Assembly: GCA_963763305.1 (NCBI GenBank)
Contig: CAVXNP010000001.1
Location: forward strand, 930,001-994,000
DNA: 64,000 bases
From: CAVXNP01 sp963763305
GTDB lineage: Bacteria; Pseudomonadota; Gammaproteobacteria; Xanthomonadales; Rhodanobacteraceae
Direction: 5' to 3'
How positions within the stretch are numbered: position 1 is the stretch's first letter; every line of letters begins with the position of its first letter. Shown here one piece after another: positions 42,693 through 50,784 of this stretch. Position numbers and translations under genes: made by a program. The notes under the pieces were generated by a model that was given only the letters and a program-made list of their open reading frames with translations, searched no databases and was not told the DNA's origin.

Positions 42693-43181
42693 CTAGGGCG
42701 CCAGGCGCGCGAACCGTGCGCGCGCCGGCCAGCGGCCATGCAGGTGCCAGCTGGCGCGATCGGAGGCGACCTCGATCCGCCAGTTGCGTCCGCCCGCCAC
42801 CGTGCCGGCGCCGCGCCAGCCCAGCTCGCTGGGCTTCAGGTGCAGGATCAGCACCTCGGCCGATGCGTCCTGCGCGGTGAGCGTGACCGTCAGGTCGCCG
42901 CCGCGGGCGATGCGCGCGTCGGTGGGCACCGCTTCGATCATGCCGTCACTGTGACGAAGAATCAGCTCCATCGGCGAGCCATCGGACGCTTGCGATGACG
43001 CGTGAACCGCAGCCAATTGCAGCCGACCAAGGCGAGTGACCTGGTCGGGCGAGTCGATCGCCGGGCCGCCATTGCGTACCGCGGCGAACAGCAGGGCGAA
43101 GCCGATCGCCACCGAGGCCAGCGGCAGGCCGATCAACATCCACACCATGGGTTCGCGCCAGGCGCTGCGGGTCGTGTTCAT
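42693..43181 (-). CDS. ccoH: FixH/CcoH family protein
   Basis: The 162-residue single-span protein starts MNTTRSAWREPMVWMLIGLP, the CcoH/FixH start with the W-REP motif. The periplasmic part contains LKPSELGWRGAG and ends RNWRIEVASDRASWHLHG, equivalent to the typical Y(x)W-x-L-x-G strand. CcoH is needed for stable assembly of cbb3 oxidase. It overlaps ccoG by four bases. Confidence 0.92.
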   Translation of the reverse strand: MNTTRSAWREPMVWMLIGLPLASVAIGFALLFAAVRNGGPAIDSPDQVTRLGRLQLAAVHASSQASDGSPMELILRHSDGMIEAVPTDARIARGGDLTVTLTAQDASAEVLILHLKPSELGWRGAGTVAGGRNWRIEVASDRASWHLHGRWPARARFARLAP

Positions 43182-44734
43182 GGCGAAGGTCCGAAGAAGC
43201 TGCTGTCGATGGTCACGCTGCCCGGGGTGTCGACCCCGCTCACGGTGAAGTGCACCCCATGGCGGCCGGTGGTTTCGGAGGACGCGGCCACGGTCAGCGG
43301 CACGGACAGCACCTGGCCGCTGCGCGCCTGCACCTGGTGCACGCCGCCACGCAGGGTGACGTCCTGCAGGTCCGCCCCGCTGGTGACCTCGATGCGGTAG
43401 CGGTGCGTCTGCCGGGTCTTGTTGACCAGCTTGATGGTGTAGGTGTTCTCGACGCGACCGTCCTCGGCCTGCGCGTACATCGCGTTGCGGTCGCGCAGCG
43501 CCTCGGCCAGCAACGGACTGCGGTGGGTCACCCCCCAGCCCCACGCCGATGCGAGCACCAGCAGCAACGCACCGTAGACCGCGATGCGCGGGCGCAGCAC
43601 GCGGGACGGCGCGCCGTCGATGGCGTTCTGGGTGGCGTAGCGGATCAGCCCGCGCGGGTAGCCGACCTTGTCCATCACCTCGTCGCAGGCATCGATGCAG
43701 GCGCCACAGGCGATGCACTCGTACTGCAGCCCGTTGCGGATGTCGATGCCGGTGGGGCAGACCTGCACGCAGATGGTGCAGTCGATGCAGTCGCCCAGCT
43801 CCTCGGCGGCGAACTTGGGCAACGGCTCGACCTTCACTCCCGGGCCGCTGAGCGTGATGGTGCCGGTGGCGTGGGTGCGATTGTCCGCCGCCGACGGGTG
43901 CCGGCTGGCGCGGAACACGTAGTCGTAGGCCAGCACCTTGTCGAGCAGGCCGCGGGCGCGCTGGAGCACGCTGGGCATGCCGCGCTTGCGCGATCCGCGC
44001 GGCTCGCCGCGCATCGGATCGTACGCGATGATCAGCGTGTTGCGGTCGAACATGGCGCTCTGGAAGCGTGCGTACGGGCACATGTACTTGCACACCTGCT
44101 GGCGCAGGAAGCCGGCGTTGCCCCAGGTGGCGAAGGCGTAGAACACGATCCAGAACGCTTCCCAGCCGCCCAGCCCGAACGGCACCCGATGGGCCAGGTC
44201 GACGATCGGGCTGAAGAAGCCGACGAAGGTGAAGCCGGTCCACAGGCAGAACAACGCCCAAAGCAGGTGCCGGGTGCCCTTGCGCAGGATCTTTTCGCGG
44301 TTCCACGGGGCTGCGTCCAGCTTGATCCGCTTGTTGCGGTCACCCTCGACCCAGCGCTCGATCCACAGCGACACCTCGGTCCACACGGTCTGCGGGCAGG
44401 CGTAGCCGCACCACAGCCGTCCGCCCAGCGCGGTGAAGAAGAACAGCGCCAGCGCCGCGATCATCAGCAGCATCGCCAGGAACAGGAAGTCCTGCGGCAG
44501 GAAGAACAGCCCGAAGATGTGGAACTGGCGCGCCGGCAGGTCGAACAGCACCGCCTGGCGGCCGTCCCAGCGCAGCCACGGGAACACGTAGAACATGCCC
44601 AGCAGCCAGAGCACCGCCGCCACCCGCAGGCGGTTGAAGCGGCCGGACACCTCGCGCGGATAGACCTTGCGCTCGCTGACGTAGTACGAGTCGGCGCCGT
44701 CCTCGACCAGTTTCAGGGGTATGCGCTGGGTCAT
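43178..44734 (-). CDS. ccoG: Cytochrome cbb3 accessory protein CcoG (RdxA/FixG ferredoxin)
   Basis: The 518-residue membrane iron-sulfur protein reduces copper for cbb3 assembly. It has five or so membrane helices, the conserved GRLWCGYACPQTVWTE and CKYMCPYARFQSAMFD, and two 4Fe-4S motifs, CIDCTICVQVCPTGIDIR and CIACGACIDACDEVMDK. A C-terminal Ig-like domain follows. Between MRGEPRGSRKRG and LGDCIDC there are about 60 residues where many relatives have about ten. The start at MTQRIPLK gives ATGA overlap with the small upstream membrane gene. Confidence 0.95.
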   Translation of the reverse strand: MTQRIPLKLVEDGADSYYVSERKVYPREVSGRFNRLRVAAVLWLLGMFYVFPWLRWDGRQAVLFDLPARQFHIFGLFFLPQDFLFLAMLLMIAALALFFFTALGGRLWCGYACPQTVWTEVSLWIERWVEGDRNKRIKLDAAPWNREKILRKGTRHLLWALFCLWTGFTFVGFFSPIVDLAHRVPFGLGGWEAFWIVFYAFATWGNAGFLRQQVCKYMCPYARFQSAMFDRNTLIIAYDPMRGEPRGSRKRGMPSVLQRARGLLDKVLAYDYVFRASRHPSAADNRTHATGTITLSGPGVKVEPLPKFAAEELGDCIDCTICVQVCPTGIDIRNGLQYECIACGACIDACDEVMDKVGYPRGLIRYATQNAIDGAPSRVLRPRIAVYGALLLVLASAWGWGVTHRSPLLAEALRDRNAMYAQAEDGRVENTYTIKLVNKTRQTHRYRIEVTSGADLQDVTLRGGVHQVQARSGQVLSVPLTVAASSETTGRHGVHFTVSGVDTPGSVTIDSSFFGPSP

Positions 44735-45040
44735 GGCTGACGATCCGGTGCCACCAGGCTGTGACGAAAGGCCTTGCGCGGCCGCAGCAACAGCCAGGTG
44801 AACAGGCTGGACGAGGCAGTCCCGAGCCACGCGGCGAAGAAACCCAGCGTGTAGCCCAGTTCACGGCCCAGGTGGAGCGTGGGAAAAGTCATGTCCTGCA
44901 GCAGCAGCGGGTCGACGTACGGCGAAGAACACCATGGTCATCACCCCGGCGGCGAAAAAGCTCGGCCAGAGGATGGCGCCGGCACGCCGCAGCAGCCGGC
45001 GCGCCGGGGCGGAGGGTTGCCCTTCCGCCAGCCGGTTCAC
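44731..45040 (-). CDS. Small membrane protein between ccoP and ccoG, one frameshift
   Basis: A 102-residue product is obtained after removing one extra base near 44922. It starts with GTG (MNRLAEGQPSAPARRLLRR) and has a first helix AGAILWPSFFAAGVMTMVFF. YVDPLLLQDMTFPTLHLGRE is followed by a second helix in LGYTLGFFAAWLGTASSSLF and the basic tail RPRKAFRHSLVAPDRQP. It overlaps ccoP at its start (GTGA) and ccoG at its end (ATGA), so it is translated as part of the cbb3 operon. The family is not recognised by name. Position suggests a role in oxidase assembly. Confidence 0.75.
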
Positions 45041-45981
45041 GGAGCCGCCCCGGATGCCGCGGCCTGGTCATGCCGCGACAGCGTCCACACGTACGCGCCG
45101 ACCAGTCGCACCCGCGTCTCGCCGAGCACCGGCTCCCACGCGGGCATGACGCCATTGCGACCCTCGGCAATGGTCTGGTGCAGCGCCGCCTTGCTGCCAC
45201 CGTAGAGCCAATGCGCGGTGGTGAGATCGCGCGCGCCCAGCATCGGGTTGCCCTTGCCATCCGGCCCATGGCAGGCGATGCAAAGGGTGTCGAACTGCGC
45301 CTTGCCCCGCGCGGCCGCGGCATCGGCCGCGGGGTCCGCGGACGCGCCGGGCCGGGACAGCGACTGTACATAGGCGACCATGTCGTCCACCGCCAGCGGT
45401 CCACCCTGCGCGGTGAGCACCGTGCCCCAGGCCGGCATCACCGCGTTGCGCCCGTTGCGGATGGTTTCGAGCACCTGCTCCGGCGAGCCGCCCCAGTACC
45501 AGGCGTTGTCGGCCAGGTTGGGGAAGCCCTTGGCACCCAGGCCGGTGGAGCCGTGGCAGGCGGCGCAATTGTTGGCGAAGATCGTGCGGCCGATGGCCAC
45601 TGCTCCCGGATCACGGGCCAGCACGTCGATCGGCTTGCCGGCGTACAGCCGCAAGGTGTCTTCCAGCCGCGCATCCTCGGCGGCCTTGTCCAGTGCCCAC
45701 TCCGAGCGGGAGCTCCAGTGGCCGTAGCCCTTGAACCGGCCCACGCCGTACCACGCCAGGTAGCCGATGCTGAACACGATGGTGATGTAGAACAGGTTGA
45801 TCCACCACCGCGGCAGCGGCTTGTTGTACTCGGTAATGTCGCCGTCCCAGACATGACTGGTGTCCTCCGGCGCCGGATCGCCGGGCCGGCGCCGCACGTT
45901 GGCCATCAGCAGCCACACGCAGCCGGCGATGTTCAGCACCACCAGAATGACCACGTACCAGGTCCATCCCAGGGTCATCAT
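45037..45981 (-). CDS. ccoP: Cytochrome cbb3 oxidase diheme subunit CcoP
   Basis: The 314-residue membrane-anchored diheme cytochrome c has two N-terminal helices (MMTLGWTWYVVILVVLNIAG and WWINLFYITIVFSIGYLAWY) with the linking motif HVWDGDITEYNKPLPRWW. Two heme sites, CAACH (about 139) and CIACH (about 233), have axial Met in NAVMPAWG and NGVMPAWE. It donates electrons to CcoO and CcoN. It overlaps ccoQ and the small membrane gene by four bases each. Confidence 0.96.
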   Translation of the reverse strand: MMTLGWTWYVVILVVLNIAGCVWLLMANVRRRPGDPAPEDTSHVWDGDITEYNKPLPRWWINLFYITIVFSIGYLAWYGVGRFKGYGHWSSRSEWALDKAAEDARLEDTLRLYAGKPIDVLARDPGAVAIGRTIFANNCAACHGSTGLGAKGFPNLADNAWYWGGSPEQVLETIRNGRNAVMPAWGTVLTAQGGPLAVDDMVAYVQSLSRPGASADPAADAAAARGKAQFDTLCIACHGPDGKGNPMLGARDLTTAHWLYGGSKAALHQTIAEGRNGVMPAWEPVLGETRVRLVGAYVWTLSRHDQAAASGAAP

Positions 45982-46118
45982 GGCGTCTCCTCCCCTTCGT
46001 TTTCGAGCGGCATCTGTGCGGCGGCGTCCAGCGCGGCCTTGTGACGGGGCAGCCAGATCCAGATCCAGCCGGTGACGAACAGCACCAGCAGTACGGCGGT
46101 AATCAGTCCGGACACCAT
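45978..46118 (-). CDS. ccoQ: Cytochrome cbb3 oxidase small subunit CcoQ
   Basis: The 46-residue single-helix protein reads MVSGLITAVLLVLFVTGWIW followed by IWLPRHKAALDAAAQMPLEN. Size, helix and position between ccoO and ccoP identify it. CcoQ/FixQ stabilises the complex. The stop overlaps the ccoP start (ATGA), and its start lies one base from the ccoO stop. Confidence 0.9.
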   Translation of the reverse strand: MVSGLITAVLLVLFVTGWIWIWLPRHKAALDAAAQMPLENEGEETP

Positions 46119-46119
46119 G

Positions 46120-46767
46120 TCAGTCGTTCCCGTGTTGTGCGTTGTCGTCGGCCGCCGTCAGGTGCGTGCCCAGGCCCTGCAGGTAGGCGACCACCGCGTC
46201 CTGCTCGGTCTTGCCCTTGACCGCCTCCGGCGCCTGGGCGACCTCGGCGTCGCTGTAGGGCACGCCGATGCGCTGCAACGCCTTCATGTGACGTGCCACC
46301 TCGTCGCCATCGAGGGTGTTGTGGCTCAACCATGAATAGGCCGGCATGTTCGACTCGGGCACCACGTCGCGCGGGTTGTTCAGGTGCGCCCGGTGCCAGT
46401 CATCGGAATAGCCGCGCAGACCGACCCGCGCCAGGTCCGGGCCGGTGCGCTTGCTGCCCCACTGGAACGGGTGGTCGTAGACCGACTCGCCGGCCAGCGA
46501 GTAGTGGCCGTAGCGTTCGGTCTCGAAGCGCAGCGTGCGCACCATCTGCGAATGGCAGTTGTAGCAACCTTCGCGCACGTAGATGTCGCGTCCGGCCAGC
46601 TGCAGGGCCGGGTACGGCTTGACCCCCGGCAGCGGCTTGATGGTCTCGGCCTGGAACATCAGCGGGACGATCTCGGCCAGGCCGCCGAAGGACACCGCCA
46701 CCGCGATCAGGATGCCCATCAGGGCAATGTTCTTTTCGATCTTGTCGTGCATGTGCGTCTGGGTCAT
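46120..46767 (-). CDS. ccoO: Cytochrome cbb3 oxidase monoheme subunit CcoO
   Basis: The 215-residue cytochrome c subunit starts MTQTHMHDKIEKNIALMGIL and has a membrane helix, GRDIYVREGCYNCHSQMVRT with the single heme site CYNCH, RTGPDLARVG, and the axial Met in ESNMPAYSWL. The start chosen is the Met that follows an AGGAAA-like sequence; eight more codons upstream are open. It lies ten bases after ccoN. Confidence 0.95.
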   Translation of the reverse strand: MTQTHMHDKIEKNIALMGILIAVAVSFGGLAEIVPLMFQAETIKPLPGVKPYPALQLAGRDIYVREGCYNCHSQMVRTLRFETERYGHYSLAGESVYDHPFQWGSKRTGPDLARVGLRGYSDDWHRAHLNNPRDVVPESNMPAYSWLSHNTLDGDEVARHMKALQRIGVPYSDAEVAQAPEAVKGKTEQDAVVAYLQGLGTHLTAADDNAQHGND

Positions 46768-46777
46768 GTCCGTTTCC

Positions 46778-48217
46778 TCAGGCCCGTGCATCGGCGGCGT
46801 CGGCCGGCAGCACCGGCTGCGCGACGATGGCGTTGGCCGCCAGCTGGTAGGTCTTGAACACGTTCCAGGCCATCACGAACATGCCGGCGAGCACGATCAG
46901 GCCGCCGCCCAGGCGGAACAGGTAGTAAGGCTTGGTGGCGTTGAGCGCCTCGACGAACGAGTACACCAGGGTGCCGTTGTCCGGGTCGGTGGCGCGCCAC
47001 ATCAGGCCCTGCATCACGCCGGCAATCCACATCGCCACGATGTAGACCACCACGCCGATGGTGTGCATCCAGAAGTGGGTGTCGATCAGCTTGACCGAGT
47101 ACATCTGCGGCAGGTTGAGCAGCCGCGGCAGCATCGCGTAGATCGAGCCGATCGAGATCATCGCCACCCAGCCCAGCGCGCCCGAATGCACGTGGCCGAT
47201 GGTCCAGTCGGTGTAGTGGCTGAGCGAGTTGACCGTCTTGATCGACATCATCGGCCCCTCGAACGTGCTCATCATGTAGAACGAGAGCGAGACGATGAGG
47301 AACTTCAGGATCGGGTCGGTACGCAGCTTGTACCAGACGCCGGACAGGGTCAGGATGCCGTTGATCGCGCCGCCCCAGGAGGGCGCCAGCAGGATCAGCG
47401 AGAACACCATGCCCAGCGACTGCGCCCAGTCCGGCAGCGCGGTGTATTGCAGGTGGTGCGGGCCGGCCCACATGTAGATGGCGATCAGTGCCCAGAAGTG
47501 CACGATCGACAGCCGGTAGGAGTAGATCGGACGGCCGGCCTGCTTGGGCACGAAGTAGTACATCATGCCGAGGAACGCGGTGGTCAGGAAAAAGCCCACC
47601 GCGTTGTGGCCGTACCACCACTGCACCATCGCATCGACCGATCCGGAGTACACCGAGTAGGACTTGAACCAGCCGCCCGGAATGGACAGGTTGTTGACGA
47701 TGTGCAGCAGGGCGATGGTGATGATGTACGCGCCGTAGAACCAGTTGGCGACGTAGATGTGCTTGACCTTGCGCTTGGCGATGGTGCCGAAGAACAGCAC
47801 CGCATAGGCCACCCACACGATCGCGATGGCGATGTCGATCGGCCATTCCAGCTCGGCGTATTCCTTGCCCTGGGTGTAGCCCAGCGGCAGGCTGACCGCG
47901 GCCGCCACGATGATCAGCTGCCAGCCCCAGAACACGAACGCGGCGAGCTTGTCCGAAAGCAGCCGCACGTGGCAGGTACGCTGCACCGTATACAGGCTGG
48001 TGGCGAACAGCGCGCTGCCACCAAAGGCGAAGATCACCGCGTTGGTGTGCAGCGGTCGCAGCCGGCCGAAGCTCAGCCACGGTACGTCGAAGTTCAGCGC
48101 CGGCCAGTACAGCTGTGCGGCGATCAGCACGCCGACCAGCATACCGACGATGCCCCAGGCCACGGTCATCACGGCGAACTGCCGCACGACCCTATCGTTG
48201 TAGTTTCCCACCGACAC
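46778..48217 (-). CDS. ccoN: Cytochrome cbb3 oxidase catalytic subunit CcoN
   Basis: The 479-residue heme-copper oxidase subunit I of type C has about twelve helices. Metal ligands are visible in RLRPLHTNAVIFAFGG (heme b His), WWYGHNAVGFFLT (CuB His and cross-linked Tyr region), WAGPHHLQYTALPDW (CuB His pair) and DTHFWMHTIGVVVY (heme His). The start is GTG at 48217 (VSVGNYNDRVVRQ), giving normal length. The open frame extends farther, but those residues are unlike CcoN and would overlap the ANR-controlled promoter. Confidence 0.95.
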   Translation of the reverse strand: MSVGNYNDRVVRQFAVMTVAWGIVGMLVGVLIAAQLYWPALNFDVPWLSFGRLRPLHTNAVIFAFGGSALFATSLYTVQRTCHVRLLSDKLAAFVFWGWQLIIVAAAVSLPLGYTQGKEYAELEWPIDIAIAIVWVAYAVLFFGTIAKRKVKHIYVANWFYGAYIITIALLHIVNNLSIPGGWFKSYSVYSGSVDAMVQWWYGHNAVGFFLTTAFLGMMYYFVPKQAGRPIYSYRLSIVHFWALIAIYMWAGPHHLQYTALPDWAQSLGMVFSLILLAPSWGGAINGILTLSGVWYKLRTDPILKFLIVSLSFYMMSTFEGPMMSIKTVNSLSHYTDWTIGHVHSGALGWVAMISIGSIYAMLPRLLNLPQMYSVKLIDTHFWMHTIGVVVYIVAMWIAGVMQGLMWRATDPDNGTLVYSFVEALNATKPYYLFRLGGGLIVLAGMFVMAWNVFKTYQLAANAIVAQPVLPADAADARA

Positions 48218-48241
48218 GCTCCCATGACTTGGCGTGCACGG

Positions 48242-48247
48242 ATTTTG
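48242..48247 (-). promoter_or_regulatory. -10 box of the cco operon
   Basis: CAAAAT on the minus strand predicts transcription starting near 48235. That places the ANR/FNR box centre at about -41, the position for class II activation. Confidence 0.55.
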
Positions 48248-48268
48248 CACATCGCGTCGAACGCCAAG

Positions 48269-48282
48269 TTGACGCCGGTCAA
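48269..48282 (-). promoter_or_regulatory. ANR/FNR box controlling the cbb3 operon
   Basis: TTGACGCCGGTCAA is a perfect TTGAC-N4-GTCAA palindrome, matching the FNR/ANR consensus TTGAT-N4-ATCAA in eight of ten positions. It lies 52-65 bases before ccoN. Low-oxygen activation of cco operons by FNR-type regulators is well established. Confidence 0.85.
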
Positions 48283-48312
48283 ATTGGCCGCACGGTACAG
48301 ATAGGCGCTTTA

Positions 48313-48346
48313 ATATCTTTCTATCGCGAGCAAGAGATATATACTG
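48313..48346 (+). promoter_or_regulatory. A+T-rich inverted repeat before metF, shared with metK
   Basis: ATATCTTTCTATC at about 48313-48325 is followed by AAGAGATATATACT. The ATATCT and AGATAT arms face each other, and TATACT (about 48341) may be the metF -10 box. ATCTyTCTATC and GATATA occur with the same spacing before metK. This could be the operator of a methionine-cycle regulator such as an ArsR-type SahR, but no such gene is in the window. Confidence 0.5.
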
Positions 48347-48372
48347 CACCTCCCTGGCCTGGAACCCGAGTC

Positions 48373-49194
48373 ATGCCACCGATCAGCTTCGAATTCTTCC
48401 CGCCCAAGACCGACGAGCAACGGGCGCAGCTCGATCGCGCGGCGCGCCAGCTGGGGGCGCACCAGCCGGAGTACGTCTCGGTGACCTTCGGAGCTGGCGG
48501 CTCCACCCTCAGCTACACCGGCGATGCGGTAGCCCGCCTGCACCACGAGCACCGCCTGCCGGTGGCGCCGCACCTGTCGTGCATGGGCGGCACCCGGGCC
48601 GAGCTGGCCGAACTGCTCGATGGCTACCGGGCGGCCGGCTACCGCCGGATCGTGGCGCTGCGTGGCGACCTGCCCTCGGGCATGGCCAGCGCGGGCGACT
48701 TCCGCTATGCCGCCGAACTGGTGCGTTTCATCCGCGAACACAGCGGCGACCACTTCCACATCGAGGTGGCGGCCTATCCGGAGACCCATCCGCAGGCCGA
48801 CGACGCGCTGCGCGACCTGCAGCACTTCAAGGCCAAGATCGATGCCGGCGCGGATGGCGCAATCACCCAGTACTTCTTCAACCCGGATGCCTACTTCCGC
48901 TTCGTCGACGACGTGCGGCGGCTGGGCGTGGAGGTACCGATCGTGCCGGGCATCATGCCGATCTCCAACTTCAGCCAGCTCAAGCGCTTCTCCGACCAGT
49001 GCGGCGCGGAGATCCCGCGCTGGATCGTCAAGCGGATGCAGGCGCACGGCGACGATGCCGAATCGGTGCGCGCACTGGGTGCCGAGGTGGTGGCCCAGCT
49101 GTGCCGGCGGCTTCTGCAGGGCGGCGCACCGGCGCTGCACTTCTACACCCTGAACCGTGCACGCGCGACCCAGGCGGTGCTTTCGCAACTCTGA
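48373..49194 (+). CDS. metF: 5,10-methylenetetrahydrofolate reductase
   Basis: The 273-residue FAD enzyme makes 5-methyltetrahydrofolate for methionine synthesis. It starts MPPISFEFFPPKTDEQRAQL with the conserved substrate Glu in FEFFPP. SVTFGAGGST, PHLSCMGGTR, the FAD loop VALRGDLPSG, ITQYFFNPDAYFRF and PGIMPISNFSQLKRFSD are all family motifs. The short N-terminus is normal for this group. It is divergent from ccoN. ahcY and metK are in the same window. Confidence 0.96.
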   Translation: MPPISFEFFPPKTDEQRAQLDRAARQLGAHQPEYVSVTFGAGGSTLSYTGDAVARLHHEHRLPVAPHLSCMGGTRAELAELLDGYRAAGYRRIVALRGDLPSGMASAGDFRYAAELVRFIREHSGDHFHIEVAAYPETHPQADDALRDLQHFKAKIDAGADGAITQYFFNPDAYFRFVDDVRRLGVEVPIVPGIMPISNFSQLKRFSDQCGAEIPRWIVKRMQAHGDDAESVRALGAEVVAQLCRRLLQGGAPALHFYTLNRARATQAVLSQL

Positions 49195-49220
49195 GTACCG
49201 GTACGGTCTATGCTCCGGGG

Positions 49221-49817
49221 ATGTCGCGAAGCCTCACCGTGCTGCTCCTGATTGCGCTGGCCTGGCCCGGCCAGGCCGCCGCGCAGACTGTCATCCACCG
49301 TTGCGTCGGGATGCATGGCAACCCGGTCTTCACCGACCAGCCCTGCGCCTCGCTGAATGCCACGCCAGTGACGGACAGCCACCTGCCGCTGCCCCACGCT
49401 CCGGCCGGCGATGCCCCCGAGGCACTGTGCGCCGCCACCGCGGCCGACTTGCGGCAGGCCGTGGTGGACGCTTTCGCCCACCGCAACGCCAACCGGTTGG
49501 CCGGACTGATGCTGTGGGACGGCCATGACCAGGAAGCGGTGGTCGCTGCGATCGGCCAACTGGCAGATGCGATGGAACAGCCGCTGCTGGATATCCAGGC
49601 CGGCGCCTCCGGTGACCTCGCCCGAACAACGCCGACCGGCCCGGGTGCCACCGCCCGCTCCCCGCCGCTGGCCGCGGCGCGCAGCGGACTGCCCAGCCCC
49701 GATGAGGGCACGCTGGTCCTGCACACCGCCGGCAACGACGGCAGCGGACGGCCGCGCGAGCTGCGTTTCGACATGGTCCGGCGGGCCGGCTGCCTGTGGC
49801 TGCGCAGCAACGACTGA
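49221..49817 (+). CDS. Secreted protein with DUF4124-like N-terminus
   Basis: The 198-residue protein has a cleavable signal peptide (MSRSLTVLLLIALAWPGQAA, AQ). It is followed by TVIHRCVGMHGNPVFTDQPC, which resembles the DUF4124 pattern (Y-x-C-x-D-x-x-G-x-x-x-F-S/T-D-x-P-C) with its two Cys. The rest contains a helical segment (ALCAATAADLRQAVVDAFAH) and a C-terminal beta-like part ending VRRAGCLWLRSND. The function is unknown. It lies 26 bases behind metF and 41 bases ahead of ilvE, so it may be cotranscribed. Confidence 0.75.
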   Translation: MSRSLTVLLLIALAWPGQAAAQTVIHRCVGMHGNPVFTDQPCASLNATPVTDSHLPLPHAPAGDAPEALCAATAADLRQAVVDAFAHRNANRLAGLMLWDGHDQEAVVAAIGQLADAMEQPLLDIQAGASGDLARTTPTGPGATARSPPLAAARSGLPSPDEGTLVLHTAGNDGSGRPRELRFDMVRRAGCLWLRSND

Positions 49818-49858
49818 GCCGCGCGGTTATCATGGGCGGTCCCCAGGAGAGAACCATC

Positions 49859-50776
49859 ATGGCCCAGCAATACCCCGAATGGATCTGGCAGAACGGCGAG
49901 ATCAAGCCGTGGCGCGAAGCCACGACCCACGTGATGTCGCACGCGCTGCACTATGGCTCGTCGGTATTCGAAGGCATCCGCAGCTATGCCACGCCCGATG
50001 GCGCGGCGATCTTCCGCCTCACCGACCATCTCAACCGGCTGTACCAGTCGGCCAAGATCTACGACATGGTGCTGCCGTACTCGTCCGAACAACTGGCCGC
50101 CGCCTGCCGCGAGGTGATCAGGAAGAACGGCCTGGGTGCGGCCTACCTGCGTCCGGTGGCCTACCGCGGACTGGGCGGCTTCGGGTTGTCCGCCGACACC
50201 CCCATCGACGTCGCCGTGGCCGCCTGGCCGATGGGCCCGTATCTGGGGCCGGAGGCGCTGGAAAGCGGCATCGACGCCTGCGTGTCCAGCTGGCAGCGGT
50301 TCGCGCCCAATACGATTCCGGCGGGCGCCAAGGCCGGTGGCAACTACCTTTCCGGCCAGCTGATCGCGCGCGAGGCGCGCCGCCTGGGCTTCGGCGAGGG
50401 TATCGCGCTGGCCTCCACCGGCCTGCTCAGCGAAGGCGCCGGCGAGAACCTGTTCCTGGTCTTCGACGGCGTGCTGCACACCACCCCGGCCAGCGCCTCG
50501 ATCCTCACCGGCATCACCCGCAATACCCTGATCACGCTGGCGCGCGAAGACGGTATCGAGGTGGTCGAGCGCGACCTGCCGCGCGAATACCTGTACCTGT
50601 GCGACGAATTGCTGATGTGCGGCACCGCCGCGGAGATCACCCCGATCCGCTCGGTCGATGGCAAGCAGGTGGGCACCGGCAAGGCCGGTGGGGTCACCCG
50701 TCGCCTGCAGGAACTGTTCTTCGGCCTGTTCGACGGGCGCACCAACGACCAGTGGGGCTGGCTGGAGCAGGTGTGA
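49859..50776 (+). CDS. ilvE: Branched-chain amino acid aminotransferase
   Basis: The 305-residue PLP enzyme interconverts Leu, Ile and Val with their 2-oxo acids. It has HALHYGSSVFEGIRSY (substrate Tyr and Arg), a catalytic Lys in NTIPAGAKAGGNYLSGQL, SEGAGENLFLVFDGVLHTTP and CGTAAEITPIRSVDGKQVG. Length and motifs match fold-type IV BCATs. AGGAGAG lies about ten bases before the ATG. Confidence 0.95.
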   Translation: MAQQYPEWIWQNGEIKPWREATTHVMSHALHYGSSVFEGIRSYATPDGAAIFRLTDHLNRLYQSAKIYDMVLPYSSEQLAAACREVIRKNGLGAAYLRPVAYRGLGGFGLSADTPIDVAVAAWPMGPYLGPEALESGIDACVSSWQRFAPNTIPAGAKAGGNYLSGQLIAREARRLGFGEGIALASTGLLSEGAGENLFLVFDGVLHTTPASASILTGITRNTLITLAREDGIEVVERDLPREYLYLCDELLMCGTAAEITPIRSVDGKQVGTGKAGGVTRRLQELFFGLFDGRTNDQWGWLEQV

Positions 50777-50784
50777 GGAGAGCA

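Noticed and set aside
39898..42696. Plus-strand frame of about 930 codons opposite ccoI
   Set aside because: Antisense shadow of a conserved ATPase.
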